This document shows, piece by piece, positions 8,360 through 16,075 of a stretch of DNA of 41,425 nucleotides. Below the pieces are notes generated by a model. It was not told the origin of the DNA and did not search any database. It saw only the letters and a list, made by a program, of their open reading frames with translations. The stretch is from Paracraurococcus ruber (GTDB lineage: Bacteria > Pseudomonadota > Alphaproteobacteria > Acetobacterales > Acetobacteraceae). Both the position numbers and the translations under genes were made by a program. Where the stretch lies: NCBI RefSeq assembly GCF_004353985.1, contig NZ_SMOA01000035.1, forward strand, positions 1 through 41,425, given 5' to 3'. How positions within the stretch are numbered: the stretch's first letter is position 1; the number at the start of each line of letters is the position of its first letter.

Positions 8360-9280
8360 TCATCCCAGCAGCAGGGGCGCCGCGGCGCGGGCCATGCCGG
8401 CATTCGAATGCGCCACGCCCGGCACGGTCCGCAATTGCCAGGCGAAGGGCGCCTGCAGCCGCGCCGCCGCCGCCTGCGCCGCGGCGAAGAAGGCATGTCC
8501 GCGGTCGAAGCGGTTGGTGCCCTGCGCATCGGACCCGGCATCGCGCCGCAATTGCGGATGCTGCGGGTCACGGTCCTCCTCCCCCAGCAGGATGGTGACC
8601 GGGCGGCCGAGCGCAGCGGCCAGCCCGGCCTCCGTCGCGCCGGTGCCGCCCAGGCCGTAGGGAAAGGCCACGTCCCAGCGCGGCATGCTGTACCAGCCGG
8701 AATTCGCCACGATCAGCCGCGACACCCGCGGCGCATGCGTCAGCAGCAGGTAGCGATGGACGAATTGCGCGCCGGCGGAATGGCCATAGAGCGCGAAATC
8801 CTCGCGTTCGGCCCCACAGGCCCTGCGGGCGGCGTCCACCGCATGGTCCAGCGCCGCGAAGCTCCAGGCGGCGGGCGGCTGCGGCCGGCCCTCGGCATCC
8901 ACGGCATTGCCGAAATTGTACCAGCGGTCGCCGGGGAAGCGCGCCGCGTCGTAGCAGGGGCAGACCAGCAGGAGGCCCAGCGCCTCGGCATGCGCGACCC
9001 AGGCGTCGCGGTAGCCATCGGCATTGCGCTGCACGCCATGCATGACCGCGGCGATCGGCCCGTCCGGCCGCCAGGCGGCGGGGCGGTGCAGGTACACCGC
9101 CATCGGCCCGGGCGCGACGCCGCAGGTCTCGGCGAACTCCACCCGGTGGCTGCCGGGCGGCAGCGCCGCCCGGGCCGGGCGGGCGGCGACCAGCGCCGGG
9201 GCGGCCAGCAGCGGGGCCAGCAGGCCCCGCCGCCCCAGGGCCGCAGGCAGGGCCACCGGCCCGGCCGCCGCGCCGCGCAT
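8360..9280 (-). CDS. Exported alpha/beta hydrolase
   Basis: A 306-residue alpha/beta hydrolase. The nucleophile elbow GHSAG places Ser168; the likely acid is in LLGEEDRDPQHP, and the base His is in GVAHSNAGM near the C-terminus. The N-terminus (ALGRRGLLAPLLAAPALVAARPARA) has paired arginines before a hydrophobic stretch and an ARA-type cleavage site, so a Tat or Sec signal peptide is likely and the enzyme is probably periplasmic. The start codon overlaps the stop codon of the Bug gene by one base (TGATG), which implies translational coupling. A longer open frame up to 10309 only covers the Bug gene in another frame. It may hydrolyse an ester or polyester whose acid the Bug receptor then binds; that link is inference. 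Confidence 0.85.
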   Translation of the reverse strand: MRGAAAGPVALPAALGRRGLLAPLLAAPALVAARPARAALPPGSHRVEFAETCGVAPGPMAVYLHRPAAWRPDGPIAAVMHGVQRNADGYRDAWVAHAEALGLLLVCPCYDAARFPGDRWYNFGNAVDAEGRPQPPAAWSFAALDHAVDAARRACGAEREDFALYGHSAGAQFVHRYLLLTHAPRVSRLIVANSGWYSMPRWDVAFPYGLGGTGATEAGLAAALGRPVTILLGEEDRDPQHPQLRRDAGSDAQGTNRFDRGHAFFAAAQAAAARLQAPFAWQLRTVPGVAHSNAGMARAAAPLLLG

Positions 9281-10278
9281 CAGGCCTTGGCCAGCCCGGC
9301 GGACTTCATGGCCTCCCCGAGGGAGGCATCCGCCGCCGCCAGATGGCGCCCGAAGCCGGCCGCATCGGCATAGACCAGGCCGAAGCCGCGGTTGTTCAGG
9401 AATTCCTTGTACTCGGCGCTGTCGAACACCCGCTTCAGCGCGGCCGAGAGGGCGGTCGCGGCCTCCTGCGGGATGTTCAGCGGGGCGGCGATGCCGCGCC
9501 AGGCGCCGGTGTTGTAGTCCACCCCCATCGCCTCCTTCAGGGTCGGGATGTTGGGGAAGGCGGACAGCCGCTCCGGCGCCATCACCGCCAGGCTCCGGGC
9601 GCGGTTGGCATCCAGCATCGCCCGCGCCTCGGGCACCGAGCAGGTGGTGAAGTCGAGCCCGCCGGCGGCGAGGTCCTGCATGGCCGGCGCCGCGCCGTTG
9701 GAGGGCACCCAGCGCACATGGTCGGCCTTCAGCCCCATGGCGCCAAGCCAGCCGGCCAGCGCCAGGTGCCAGATGCCGCCCTGGCCGGTGCCGCTGGCCT
9801 TGAGCTGGCCGGGGCGGCTGGCCTTGATGGCATCGGCCAGCGACTTCACGTCGCGGTGGGGGGAGGAGACGTTGACCTGGATGCCCGGCGGGTCGTTGTT
9901 CATCAGGCCGAGCGGCGTGTAGTTGCGGTAGGTGATCTCCGTCAGGCCCTGCCAGTGCAGCATGCAGATCTCGGCGGTGATCATGCCCATGGTGTAGCCA
10001 TCGGGCGCCGCCTGGGCGATGGCGGCATGGCCGACCACGCCGGACCCGCCGGTGCGGTTCACCACGTTGAAGGGCTGGCCGAGATCCTTCTCGAGCAGGG
10101 TGGCGATGATGCGCAGCACGGCATCGGTGCCGCCGCCCGCCGCCCAGGGGCAGATGAGCTGGACCGGCCGGGCCGGCCAGCGCGGCTGGGCCAGGGCGGG
10201 CAGCGGCAGGGCCTGGGCCGCCAGCAGCGTGGCCCCGGTCCCGATCAGGCGGCGGCGCGTGGCATGGGTCATGGACAT
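9280..10278 (-). CDS. Bug-family tripartite tricarboxylate transporter substrate-binding protein (TctC-like)
   Basis: A 332-residue periplasmic receptor of the Bug/TctC family, which binds small carboxylates and related compounds. The N-terminus has THATRRRLIGTG followed by a hydrophobic run and ALAQP, a Tat-like signal. The mature start WPARPVQLICPWAAGGGTDAVLR is the typical Bug N-terminal loop, with later GVVGHAAIAQAAPDGYT and MNNDPPGIQV blocks. Length fits the family (about 320-330). GGAGG lies 4 nt before ATG 10278 and 10 nt before a second in-frame ATG at 10272, so either may be used. The matching membrane genes tctB and tctA are 2.6 kb away on the same strand, with a chemoreceptor gene between. 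Confidence 0.92.
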   Translation of the reverse strand: MSMTHATRRRLIGTGATLLAAQALPLPALAQPRWPARPVQLICPWAAGGGTDAVLRIIATLLEKDLGQPFNVVNRTGGSGVVGHAAIAQAAPDGYTMGMITAEICMLHWQGLTEITYRNYTPLGLMNNDPPGIQVNVSSPHRDVKSLADAIKASRPGQLKASGTGQGGIWHLALAGWLGAMGLKADHVRWVPSNGAAPAMQDLAAGGLDFTTCSVPEARAMLDANRARSLAVMAPERLSAFPNIPTLKEAMGVDYNTGAWRGIAAPLNIPQEAATALSAALKRVFDSAEYKEFLNNRGFGLVYADAAGFGRHLAAADASLGEAMKSAGLAKA

Positions 10279-10569
10279 TTCCCCTCCGGCATCTCTTTGG
10301 CGAAACCATTGTTATCAGCGGCCCGCCCGGGTCGGGAGGGGGGGTGAGGCGTCCCCGGCACGGCGTGGGGGGCGGCGCCAGCCGCCGCAGCCCCCGCGCC
10401 GTGCCGCGCCCGGACGGGTGGTGCGCCGCGCGCGCCTTAATCCTTCGCTCAGCGCCGCGGCTCTAGAACGCCCGCCCCCTTCGCCAATGGGCCCTGCCGG
10501 GCCCCGACCCGGCCGCGCTGCTGCGGGCGCGGCGCCGCGGGGACGAGGCCCTGTGACCGGGAGAGCCCG

Positions 10570-12651
10570 ATGCGCATCCGACAGCTTGTCGCCGCGACCA
10601 TGCTGGTCGTCTTCACGATCGGCGCGCTGATCGCCGGGTGGCAGGCCGCGGAACACTGGCGCCGGCATGCCGATGTCGTGCGGGCGGAGGATGGCACCCG
10701 CATCGCCGCCGCCCTGCTCCGCTTGGCCGATGCGGCGACCGTGGAGCGCGCCTTCCTGCAGGTCCGCATCGGCACCAGCGTCGCGGCGCCGGCCGACCAG
10801 ATCCGTCATCTGGAGGAGCTTGCGGCGCGGACCGACCGTGCGGCCGCCGCCGCGCAGGACGCCATGCGGGCCGCGGGCAACCCGGATTTGCTGGCGGTGC
10901 CGGCGCGGCTGGGGCCGCTGCTGGCGCGGCTGGCGCCGCTGCGGCAGGCCCTGCACGCGGCCGCGGCCCAGGCCCCCGATGCCCGCCTCATCCCGGACGA
11001 TGCGCGGCCGGCCGTCGTCTTCGATCCGCTGACGGCGGCGGTGGATGCGGCGCTGGATATCGCGCATGCCGGCGTGGTGCGGCATTCGGACCGGCTGGGC
11101 ACCCTGACGCTGCTGGCCCGGACGGCGGCCGAGATGCGGACGCTGACCGTCCGCGGCATCGTGCCCGTCGGCACCGCGATCCGCAGCGGCCGCGCCATGA
11201 CGCCGGCCGAGGTGGAGGCGAGCGCCGCCGCCGAACTGGCCAAGACCGTCACCTGGGCACGGGCGCGGCTGCTGGTCGGGCTGCTGGACAACCCGCCCCG
11301 CACCGCCGAGGCCCTGGCCCGCGTGCAGGCGATCCTGATGGACGGCGCGAACCGCGAGGCCGCCGCGCTGCTGGCCGCCGGGCGGGTCGGCGACAGCTAT
11401 CCGATGACGCTCGAGCGCTACAACGGCTTCGGCCCGGCGCTCAGCCGCCTGGTGGACCCGCTGGAGGCGGCGGCGCTGGAGGATGCGATGGCCGAGGCGG
11501 CGGCGATGCGCGCCGCGGCCGCCTGGCGGCTCGGCCTCGCGGTCGGCGCCATCCTGCTCTTTGCGCTGGTGCTGGCCGGGGCGGCCTGGCTGCTGCTGCG
11601 CCGCATCGTCGCGCCGGTGGCGGGCCTGACCGCGACCGTGCAGCGGCTGGCGCAGGGCGACCAGGACGTCGCCGTGCCGGCCCAGGACCGCGGCGACGAG
11701 ATCGGCAGCATGGCCAAGGCGGTCGAGGTGCTGCGGCGCAATGCCCTGGCGGCGCGGGCCGCCGCCGCGGCGGCGGCCGAGGAGCAGGCCGCCAAGGTCG
11801 CGCGGGCGGAGCGGACGGAGGCATTGATCCGCGGCTTCGAGGCCGAGGTCGCCAGCCTGCTCGCCGCCCTCGATGCCGCGACGGCGCCGGTCGGCGCGAC
11901 CGCCGAGCTGATCGGCCGGACCTCGACCGAGGCGCAGGCGCAGGCGGATTCGATGAGCCTGGCGGCCGGCGCCGCCTCGCGGCATGTGCAGACCGTCGCC
12001 GTATCGACCGAGGAACTCGGCCAGGCCATCGCCGAGGTCTCGCGCCGGATCGGCGACAGCGCGGCGCTGGCGCGGCAGGCGGCGGAGGGCGCGCGCGCCA
12101 CCGATGCGGTCGTGGCCGGCCTGGTCGCGGTGAGCGGGCGCATCGGCAATGTCAGCCGCATGATCTCGGACATCGCCGGCCAGACCAACCTGCTCGCGCT
12201 CAATGCCACCATCGAGGCGGCGCGCGCCGGGGAAGCGGGCAAAGGCTTCGCCGTGGTCGCCGGGGAGGTGAAGGCGCTGGCCGGCCAGACGGCGAAGGCG
12301 ACCGAGGAGATCGGCGGCCAGATCCAGGAGATGCGCACCGAGACCGAGCGGGCCGTCGCGGCGATCCGGGCGATCGGCGAGACCATCGAGCGGCTGAGCG
12401 ACATCGCCACCCAGGTGGCCGCGGCGGCCGAGCAGCAGGCCGCGGCGACGCGGGAGATCGGGCGCGCGGTGGCCGAGGCGTCGGACGGCACCGGCGAGGT
12501 ATCGCGCCGGACCACCGAGGTGGCGGAGGGCGCGGCCGCCGCCGCCAGCGCGGGGGCGGGGCTGCGCGACGCGTCCGGCCGGCTGGCGACGCATGCCGGG
12601 GCGCTGCGCAGCCGCGTCGCCGGCTTCCTGGACCAGATCCGCGCCGCCTGA
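10570..12651 (+). CDS. Methyl-accepting chemotaxis protein
   Basis: A 693-residue transmembrane chemoreceptor. TM1 is at about residues 7-24 and TM2 at about 320-343 ([22 protein letters not shown]), enclosing a roughly 290-residue, alanine-rich and mainly helical periplasmic sensor domain that I cannot assign to a named fold. A HAMP domain follows ([21 protein letters not shown] to about 395), then the cytoplasmic signalling domain, whose hairpin tip [22 protein letters not shown] lies at about 533-554. The receptor ends in FLDQIRAA without a CheR-docking pentapeptide. Ribosome-binding site GGGAGA is upstream of ATG 10570. It stands alone on the plus strand between the Bug gene and tctA, so a ligand shared with that transporter is possible but unproven. 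Confidence 0.95.
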   Translation: MRIRQLVAATMLVVFTIGALIAGWQAAEHWRRHADVVRAEDGTRIAAALLRLADAATVERAFLQVRIGTSVAAPADQIRHLEELAARTDRAAAAAQDAMRAAGNPDLLAVPARLGPLLARLAPLRQALHAAAAQAPDARLIPDDARPAVVFDPLTAAVDAALDIAHAGVVRHSDRLGTLTLLARTAAEMRTLTVRGIVPVGTAIRSGRAMTPAEVEASAAAELAKTVTWARARLLVGLLDNPPRTAEALARVQAILMDGANREAAALLAAGRVGDSYPMTLERYNGFGPALSRLVDPLEAAALEDAMAEAAAMRAAAAWRLGLAVGAILLFALVLAGAAWLLLRRIVAPVAGLTATVQRLAQGDQDVAVPAQDRGDEIGSMAKAVEVLRRNALAARAAAAAAAEEQAAKVARAERTEALIRGFEAEVASLLAALDAATAPVGATAELIGRTSTEAQAQADSMSLAAGAASRHVQTVAVSTEELGQAIAEVSRRIGDSAALARQAAEGARATDAVVAGLVAVSGRIGNVSRMISDIAGQTNLLALNATIEAARAGEAGKGFAVVAGEVKALAGQTAKATEEIGGQIQEMRTETERAVAAIRAIGETIERLSDIATQVAAAAEQQAAATREIGRAVAEASDGTGEVSRRTTEVAEGAAAAASAGAGLRDASGRLATHAGALRSRVAGFLDQIRAA

Positions 12652-12800
12652 GAATTCGTGGCGGAATGTCCTCGGGCGGGCCTTGAGGCCTGACACGCCG
12701 CGGGCCTTGCTTCGCCGGCGCGATGGCTCAACGCGGCCCGGCATCGCGCGCCCGCCGGCGCAAGGCACCGACGCGATGGCGGCCATGCGCGGACCGCCAT

Positions 12801-12834
12801 GCGCCTGCCGGCCGGCATCCGGGCCGGCAGGCGC
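12801..12834 (-). terminator. Strong hairpin after tctA
   Basis: Perfect 13-bp arms (12801-12813 and 12822-12834) with an 8-nt loop, 10 nt beyond the tctA stop codon in the convergent gap with the chemoreceptor gene. It may terminate both. No U tract. Confidence 0.55.
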
Positions 12835-12844
12835 GGCAGCCGGG

Positions 12845-14344
12845 TCAGGCGGCGCGGGCTGCCCGCCCCTGCACCCGGTTCCACACCCACACCCCCAGCG
12901 GCCAGAGCAGCGCGCCGAAGGTCAGCGCCGCCAGCACGCCGGAGACCGGGCGTTCGAAGAAGGGCAGCACATCGCCATCGGACTTGATGAGGGAGGTGAT
13001 GAAGTTCTGCTCCACCATGTTGCCCATGACGATGCCGAGGACGAGGGCGGCGACCGGGTAGCCGTTGCGCTCCATCACGAAGCCCAGGCAGCCGAAGATC
13101 CCGACCAGCAGCACGGAGAAGAGGTTGTTGCCGGTGGCGAAGGCCCCCACCGCACACAGCACCAGGATCACCGGCATCACCGCCGCGCGCGGCGCCCGCA
13201 GCACCGTGCTCGCCAGCCGGATCATGATGATGCCCAGCGGGATCATGATGATGTTGGCCAGGATGAAGATCAGGTACAGCGCATACATGCTGGACGCGCG
13301 TTCGGTGAACAGCGTCGGGCCGGGGTTCAGCCCCTTCATGTACAGCACGCCGATGGCGATGGCCGTGATGGTGTCGCCCGGGATGCCGAACAGCAGGGAC
13401 GGCACCCAGCCGGAGGCGAGGGAGGCGTTGTTGGACGCGCCGGCCTCCACTAGCCCTTCCGGGTGGCCGGTGCCGAACAGCTCCGGCGTCTTCGAGAATT
13501 TCTTCGACATGGCGTAGCTGACCCAGGCGGCCATGTCGGCCCCGGCGCCCGGCAGCACGCCGATGATGATGCCGATGATGTTCCCCCGCCACATCGGCCA
13601 CTGGTACTTCTTGGTCAGCATCCACTGGTTGGCCAGGATGCTGCCGAATTTGCGCTTGGGCAGCGGCGGCGGCTCGGGCGTCAGCATGGCCCGCATCACC
13701 TCGCTGACCGCGAAGACGCCGACCAGGGCCGGGATCGGCTCGATCCCGCCCAGCAGGTCGGTCAGCCCGAAGGTGAAGCGCGGCGTGCCGGCCGGGTTCT
13801 CCATGCCGATGCAGGCGATCAGCAGGCCGAGCAGCATGGCGGCGATCGCCTTGATGGGCGAGCTTCGCGCGACCAGCGTCGCGCACATCAGGCCCAGCAG
13901 CGCCAGCCAGAAATACTCGTAGGTGGAGAAGGACAGCGCCATTTCTGCGAGTAGCGGCGCCATCAGCACGAGCGAGAGGGTGCCGACGATGCCGCCGATG
14001 GCGGAGAACCAGAGCCCGGCGCCGAGCGCCATCTCCGCCTGGCCCTTGCGGGTCATGGCATAGGCTTCGTCGGTATAGGCGGCGCTGGCCGGGGTGCCGG
14101 GGATGCGCAGCAGGCAGCCCGGGATGTCGCCGGAGAAGATCGCCATCGCGGAGGCGGTGATGATGGTGGCGATGGCGGCGATGGGCGACAGCCAGAAGGT
14201 CACCGGCACCAGCAGGGCCGTCGCCATGGTGGCGGACAGGCCGGGGAGGGACCCCACCACCAGCCCGTAGATGGCCGAGGCGAGGATGGCGATCAGCACG
14301 TCCGGCGCGGCGACGAGCTGGACGGCCTGGAGCAGGTCATGCAT
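12845..14344 (-). CDS. tctA: Tripartite tricarboxylate transporter large permease TctA
   Basis: 499 residues, the normal size for TctA (about 500), the large integral-membrane subunit that moves the carboxylate across the inner membrane using an ion gradient. Family landmarks are visible: N-terminal VVGSLPGLSATMATALLVPVTF, then IPGTPASAAYTDEAY, and in the second half GVLPGAGADMAAWVSYAMSK, which is the repeat of the inverted-topology motif, followed by LFGIPGDTITAIAIGVLYMKG. There are about 10-12 hydrophobic segments. It starts 6 nt after the tctB stop codon, so the two form an operon. The periplasmic receptor is not adjacent; the Bug gene at 9280-10278 is the nearest candidate. Confidence 0.95.
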   Translation of the reverse strand: MHDLLQAVQLVAAPDVLIAILASAIYGLVVGSLPGLSATMATALLVPVTFWLSPIAAIATIITASAMAIFSGDIPGCLLRIPGTPASAAYTDEAYAMTRKGQAEMALGAGLWFSAIGGIVGTLSLVLMAPLLAEMALSFSTYEYFWLALLGLMCATLVARSSPIKAIAAMLLGLLIACIGMENPAGTPRFTFGLTDLLGGIEPIPALVGVFAVSEVMRAMLTPEPPPLPKRKFGSILANQWMLTKKYQWPMWRGNIIGIIIGVLPGAGADMAAWVSYAMSKKFSKTPELFGTGHPEGLVEAGASNNASLASGWVPSLLFGIPGDTITAIAIGVLYMKGLNPGPTLFTERASSMYALYLIFILANIIMIPLGIIMIRLASTVLRAPRAAVMPVILVLCAVGAFATGNNLFSVLLVGIFGCLGFVMERNGYPVAALVLGIVMGNMVEQNFITSLIKSDGDVLPFFERPVSGVLAALTFGALLWPLGVWVWNRVQGRAARAA

Positions 14345-14350
14345 GCGCGG

Positions 14351-14821
14351 TCACCACGGCGCCGGCAGCACGCCGGCGGGCAGCGGCACGCGCAGCAGCT
14401 TGTAGAAGGCGAGGTGGATGAGAGGCGGCATCACGACCGCGAGCGGAAAGGCCAGCACCGGCCGGGCGCCGAGTGCGATGGCGGCGACCAGCACCATGAT
14501 CCCGGTGGTGGCCAGGAACCCCAGCGGCTCCGAGGCCAGCATGTAGAAGAGCAGCAGGGCCGGCGGGATCAGGGCGCGCAGCCCACCGAGGCGGAGCGGG
14601 CCGGGCGGCGCCGCGTCCGCCTCCTCCGGCACCTCGAAGCTGCGGCCGATGCCGAGCGCGATCAGCGCGCCGCAGAGCATGAGGCCGCAGCCGATCAGCA
14701 TGGGGAAGGCGGCCGGCCCCACATCCTGGCCGGGCACCGCCGGCAGGCGGGACCCCGCGAGGGCGGCGGCGCCGCCGAGGGCGACGAGGACCGCGCCGGT
14801 CACCCGGTCGGACAGATGCAC
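14351..14821 (-). CDS. tctB: Tripartite tricarboxylate transporter small membrane subunit TctB
   Basis: A 156-residue TctB-family protein with four hydrophobic segments: VTGAVLVALGGAAALAG, FPMLIGCGLMLCGALIALGI, LIPPALLLFYMLASEPLGF and ATTGIMVLVAAIALG. The central charged loop and PGQDVGPAAFP element near the N-terminus are typical. The start is GTG at 14821: GGGAGA stands about 6 nt upstream and the resulting length matches the family; in-frame ATGs further upstream would add a non-homologous basic extension. It precedes tctA by 6 nt. The partner receptor is probably a Bug protein. Confidence 0.88.
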   Translation of the reverse strand: MHLSDRVTGAVLVALGGAAALAGSRLPAVPGQDVGPAAFPMLIGCGLMLCGALIALGIGRSFEVPEEADAAPPGPLRLGGLRALIPPALLLFYMLASEPLGFLATTGIMVLVAAIALGARPVLAFPLAVVMPPLIHLAFYKLLRVPLPAGVLPAPW

Positions 14822-14873
14822 CCGAGTCTCCCTGGACTGTTTCCTTCCCGGCCAGTCTAGAGCGGATCGCGGA

Positions 14874-14889
14874 GGGCCGTGAACGGCCC
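14874..14889. promoter_or_regulatory. Dyad in the tctB/coxD divergent region
   Basis: GGGCCGT (14874-14880) and ACGGCCC (14883-14889) are separated by 2 nt, about 53 nt upstream of the tctB start. It could be an operator for tctBA or a chance GC-rich dyad. Confidence 0.25.
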
Positions 14890-15087
14890 GGGGCGTGAAT
14901 CCGCCTGTCAAACCGGATGCGCCGGCGGCGTGCGCCCGGTTGTGAACGCCGCGCCGCCACAGCCATGTCGGCCGCAACCGACAGGGCCCCGGGCCGGGCC
15001 GGCCGCGATTTGTCGGCGCGCGCCGGCCGGGCCATGATCGGGCGAAGCATCGTCGCAGCAAGCCGTCGCAAGGGGAACGACCCGTCC

Positions 15088-15108
15088 ATGAGAACACCGC
15101 GCGCATGA
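15088..15108 (+). other. Six-codon mini-ORF overlapping the coxD start
   Basis: ATG at 15088 encodes MRTPRA and stops with TGA at 15106-15108, which overlaps the coxD ATG (ATGA). The only purine-rich ribosome-binding-like site, AAGGGG at 15070-15075, is nearer this ATG (12 nt) than coxD (29 nt). It may allow coupled re-initiation at coxD, or be chance. Confidence 0.25.
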
Positions 15109-16061
15109 GCATCGCCTGGCATGGGCTGCTTTCCTCCATCGAGGCGACGGAGGATGGCCTGCAGTCGGCCGGCTACATCGCCAGCCGCCCGATCTCGACC
15201 GCGCTGTACCTGGCGCATCACCTGCGCAAGCCGATCCTGGTGGAAGGGCCGGCCGGCGTCGGCAAGACGGAGCTGGCGAAGGCCGCCGCCGGCTGGCTCG
15301 GCCTGCCGCTGATCAGGATGCAGTGCTACGAAGGGCTGGACGAGGCCAAGGCGCTGTACGAGTGGAAGTACGGCAAGCAGCTTCTCTACACCCAGATCCT
15401 GAAGGACCGCATGGGCGCGCTGCTGGGCGAGGAGCCCGGGCTGGACGCCGCCATGCGCAAGCTGCACGGCGTCAGCGACCTGTTCTTCTCCGAGGAGTTC
15501 CTCGAGCCGCGGCCGCTGCTGCGGGCGCTGCGGGAGCCGGGCGGGGCGGTGCTGCTGATCGACGAGGTGGACAAGGCCGACCAGGAATTCGAGGCCTTCC
15601 TGCTGGAGCTGCTGTCGGACTACCAGGTGAGCATCCCCGAGATCGGCACGGTGCAGGCCGGGGTGGCGCCGCTGGTGCTGCTGACCTCGAACTCCATGCG
15701 AGACCTGGGCGATGCGCTGAAGCGGCGCTGCCTGCATCTGCATATCGGCCTGCCGGATGCGCGGCTGGAGGCGCGGATCATCGCGTCGCGTGTCCCGGAT
15801 GCGGCGGAGGACCTGCGGCGGCAGCTGGTCGCCTTCGTGCAGCAATTGCGGGCGCTGGACCTGAAGAAGCTGCCCTCGGTCAGCGAGACCATCGACTGGG
15901 CCCGGGTGCTGGTGCTGCTGCACGCGCCGCAGCTGGACCACGCCCTGGTCCGGGACACGCTGAACGTGCTGCTCAAGTTCGAGAGCGACATCGAGACGGT
16001 GGCGCCGCAGCTCAACGACCTGCTGCTGAAGGCGAAGCGGGAGGCGGTGCCGGTGCGATGA
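15105..16061 (+). CDS. coxD: MoxR-family AAA+ ATPase, CoxD-like
   Basis: A 318-residue MoxR-type AAA+ ATPase. Walker A is GPAGVGKTE (about residues 48-56), Walker B is AVLLIDEVDKAD (about 148-159), sensor 1 is LLTSNSMRDLGDAL, followed by arginine-finger-like KRRCLHLHI. In Oligotropha, CoxD is a membrane-associated ATPase that helps mature the Mo-Cu site of CO dehydrogenase, working with CoxE. The immediately following gene encodes a CoxE-like VWA protein, 13 nt downstream, which supports this assignment. No strong ribosome-binding site precedes the ATG; a six-codon mini-ORF overlaps it. A CoxL-like molybdoenzyme large subunit lies 12 kb away. General MoxR/VWA chaperones for other targets are the alternative. 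Confidence 0.85.
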   Translation: MSIAWHGLLSSIEATEDGLQSAGYIASRPISTALYLAHHLRKPILVEGPAGVGKTELAKAAAGWLGLPLIRMQCYEGLDEAKALYEWKYGKQLLYTQILKDRMGALLGEEPGLDAAMRKLHGVSDLFFSEEFLEPRPLLRALREPGGAVLLIDEVDKADQEFEAFLLELLSDYQVSIPEIGTVQAGVAPLVLLTSNSMRDLGDALKRRCLHLHIGLPDARLEARIIASRVPDAAEDLRRQLVAFVQQLRALDLKKLPSVSETIDWARVLVLLHAPQLDHALVRDTLNVLLKFESDIETVAPQLNDLLLKAKREAVPVR

Positions 16062-16075
16062 CGGGGCGCCGCTGA
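16058..16075 (+). other. Five-codon mini-ORF bridging coxD and coxE
   Basis: ATG at 16058 overlaps the coxD stop codon (ATGA), encodes MTGRR, and its TGA at 16073-16075 overlaps the coxE ATG by one base (TGATG). It would carry ribosomes from coxD to coxE by two successive overlaps. It could be coincidental in GC-rich sequence. Confidence 0.25.

Noticed and set aside
10315-12786. 823-codon open frame on the minus strand
   Set aside because: Antisense to the chemoreceptor gene, which has clear HAMP and signalling domains; the antisense protein is low-complexity Arg/Gly/Ala.
11418-13886. 822-codon open frame on the minus strand
   Set aside because: Reads antisense through the chemoreceptor and out of frame in tctA; no domain order is visible.
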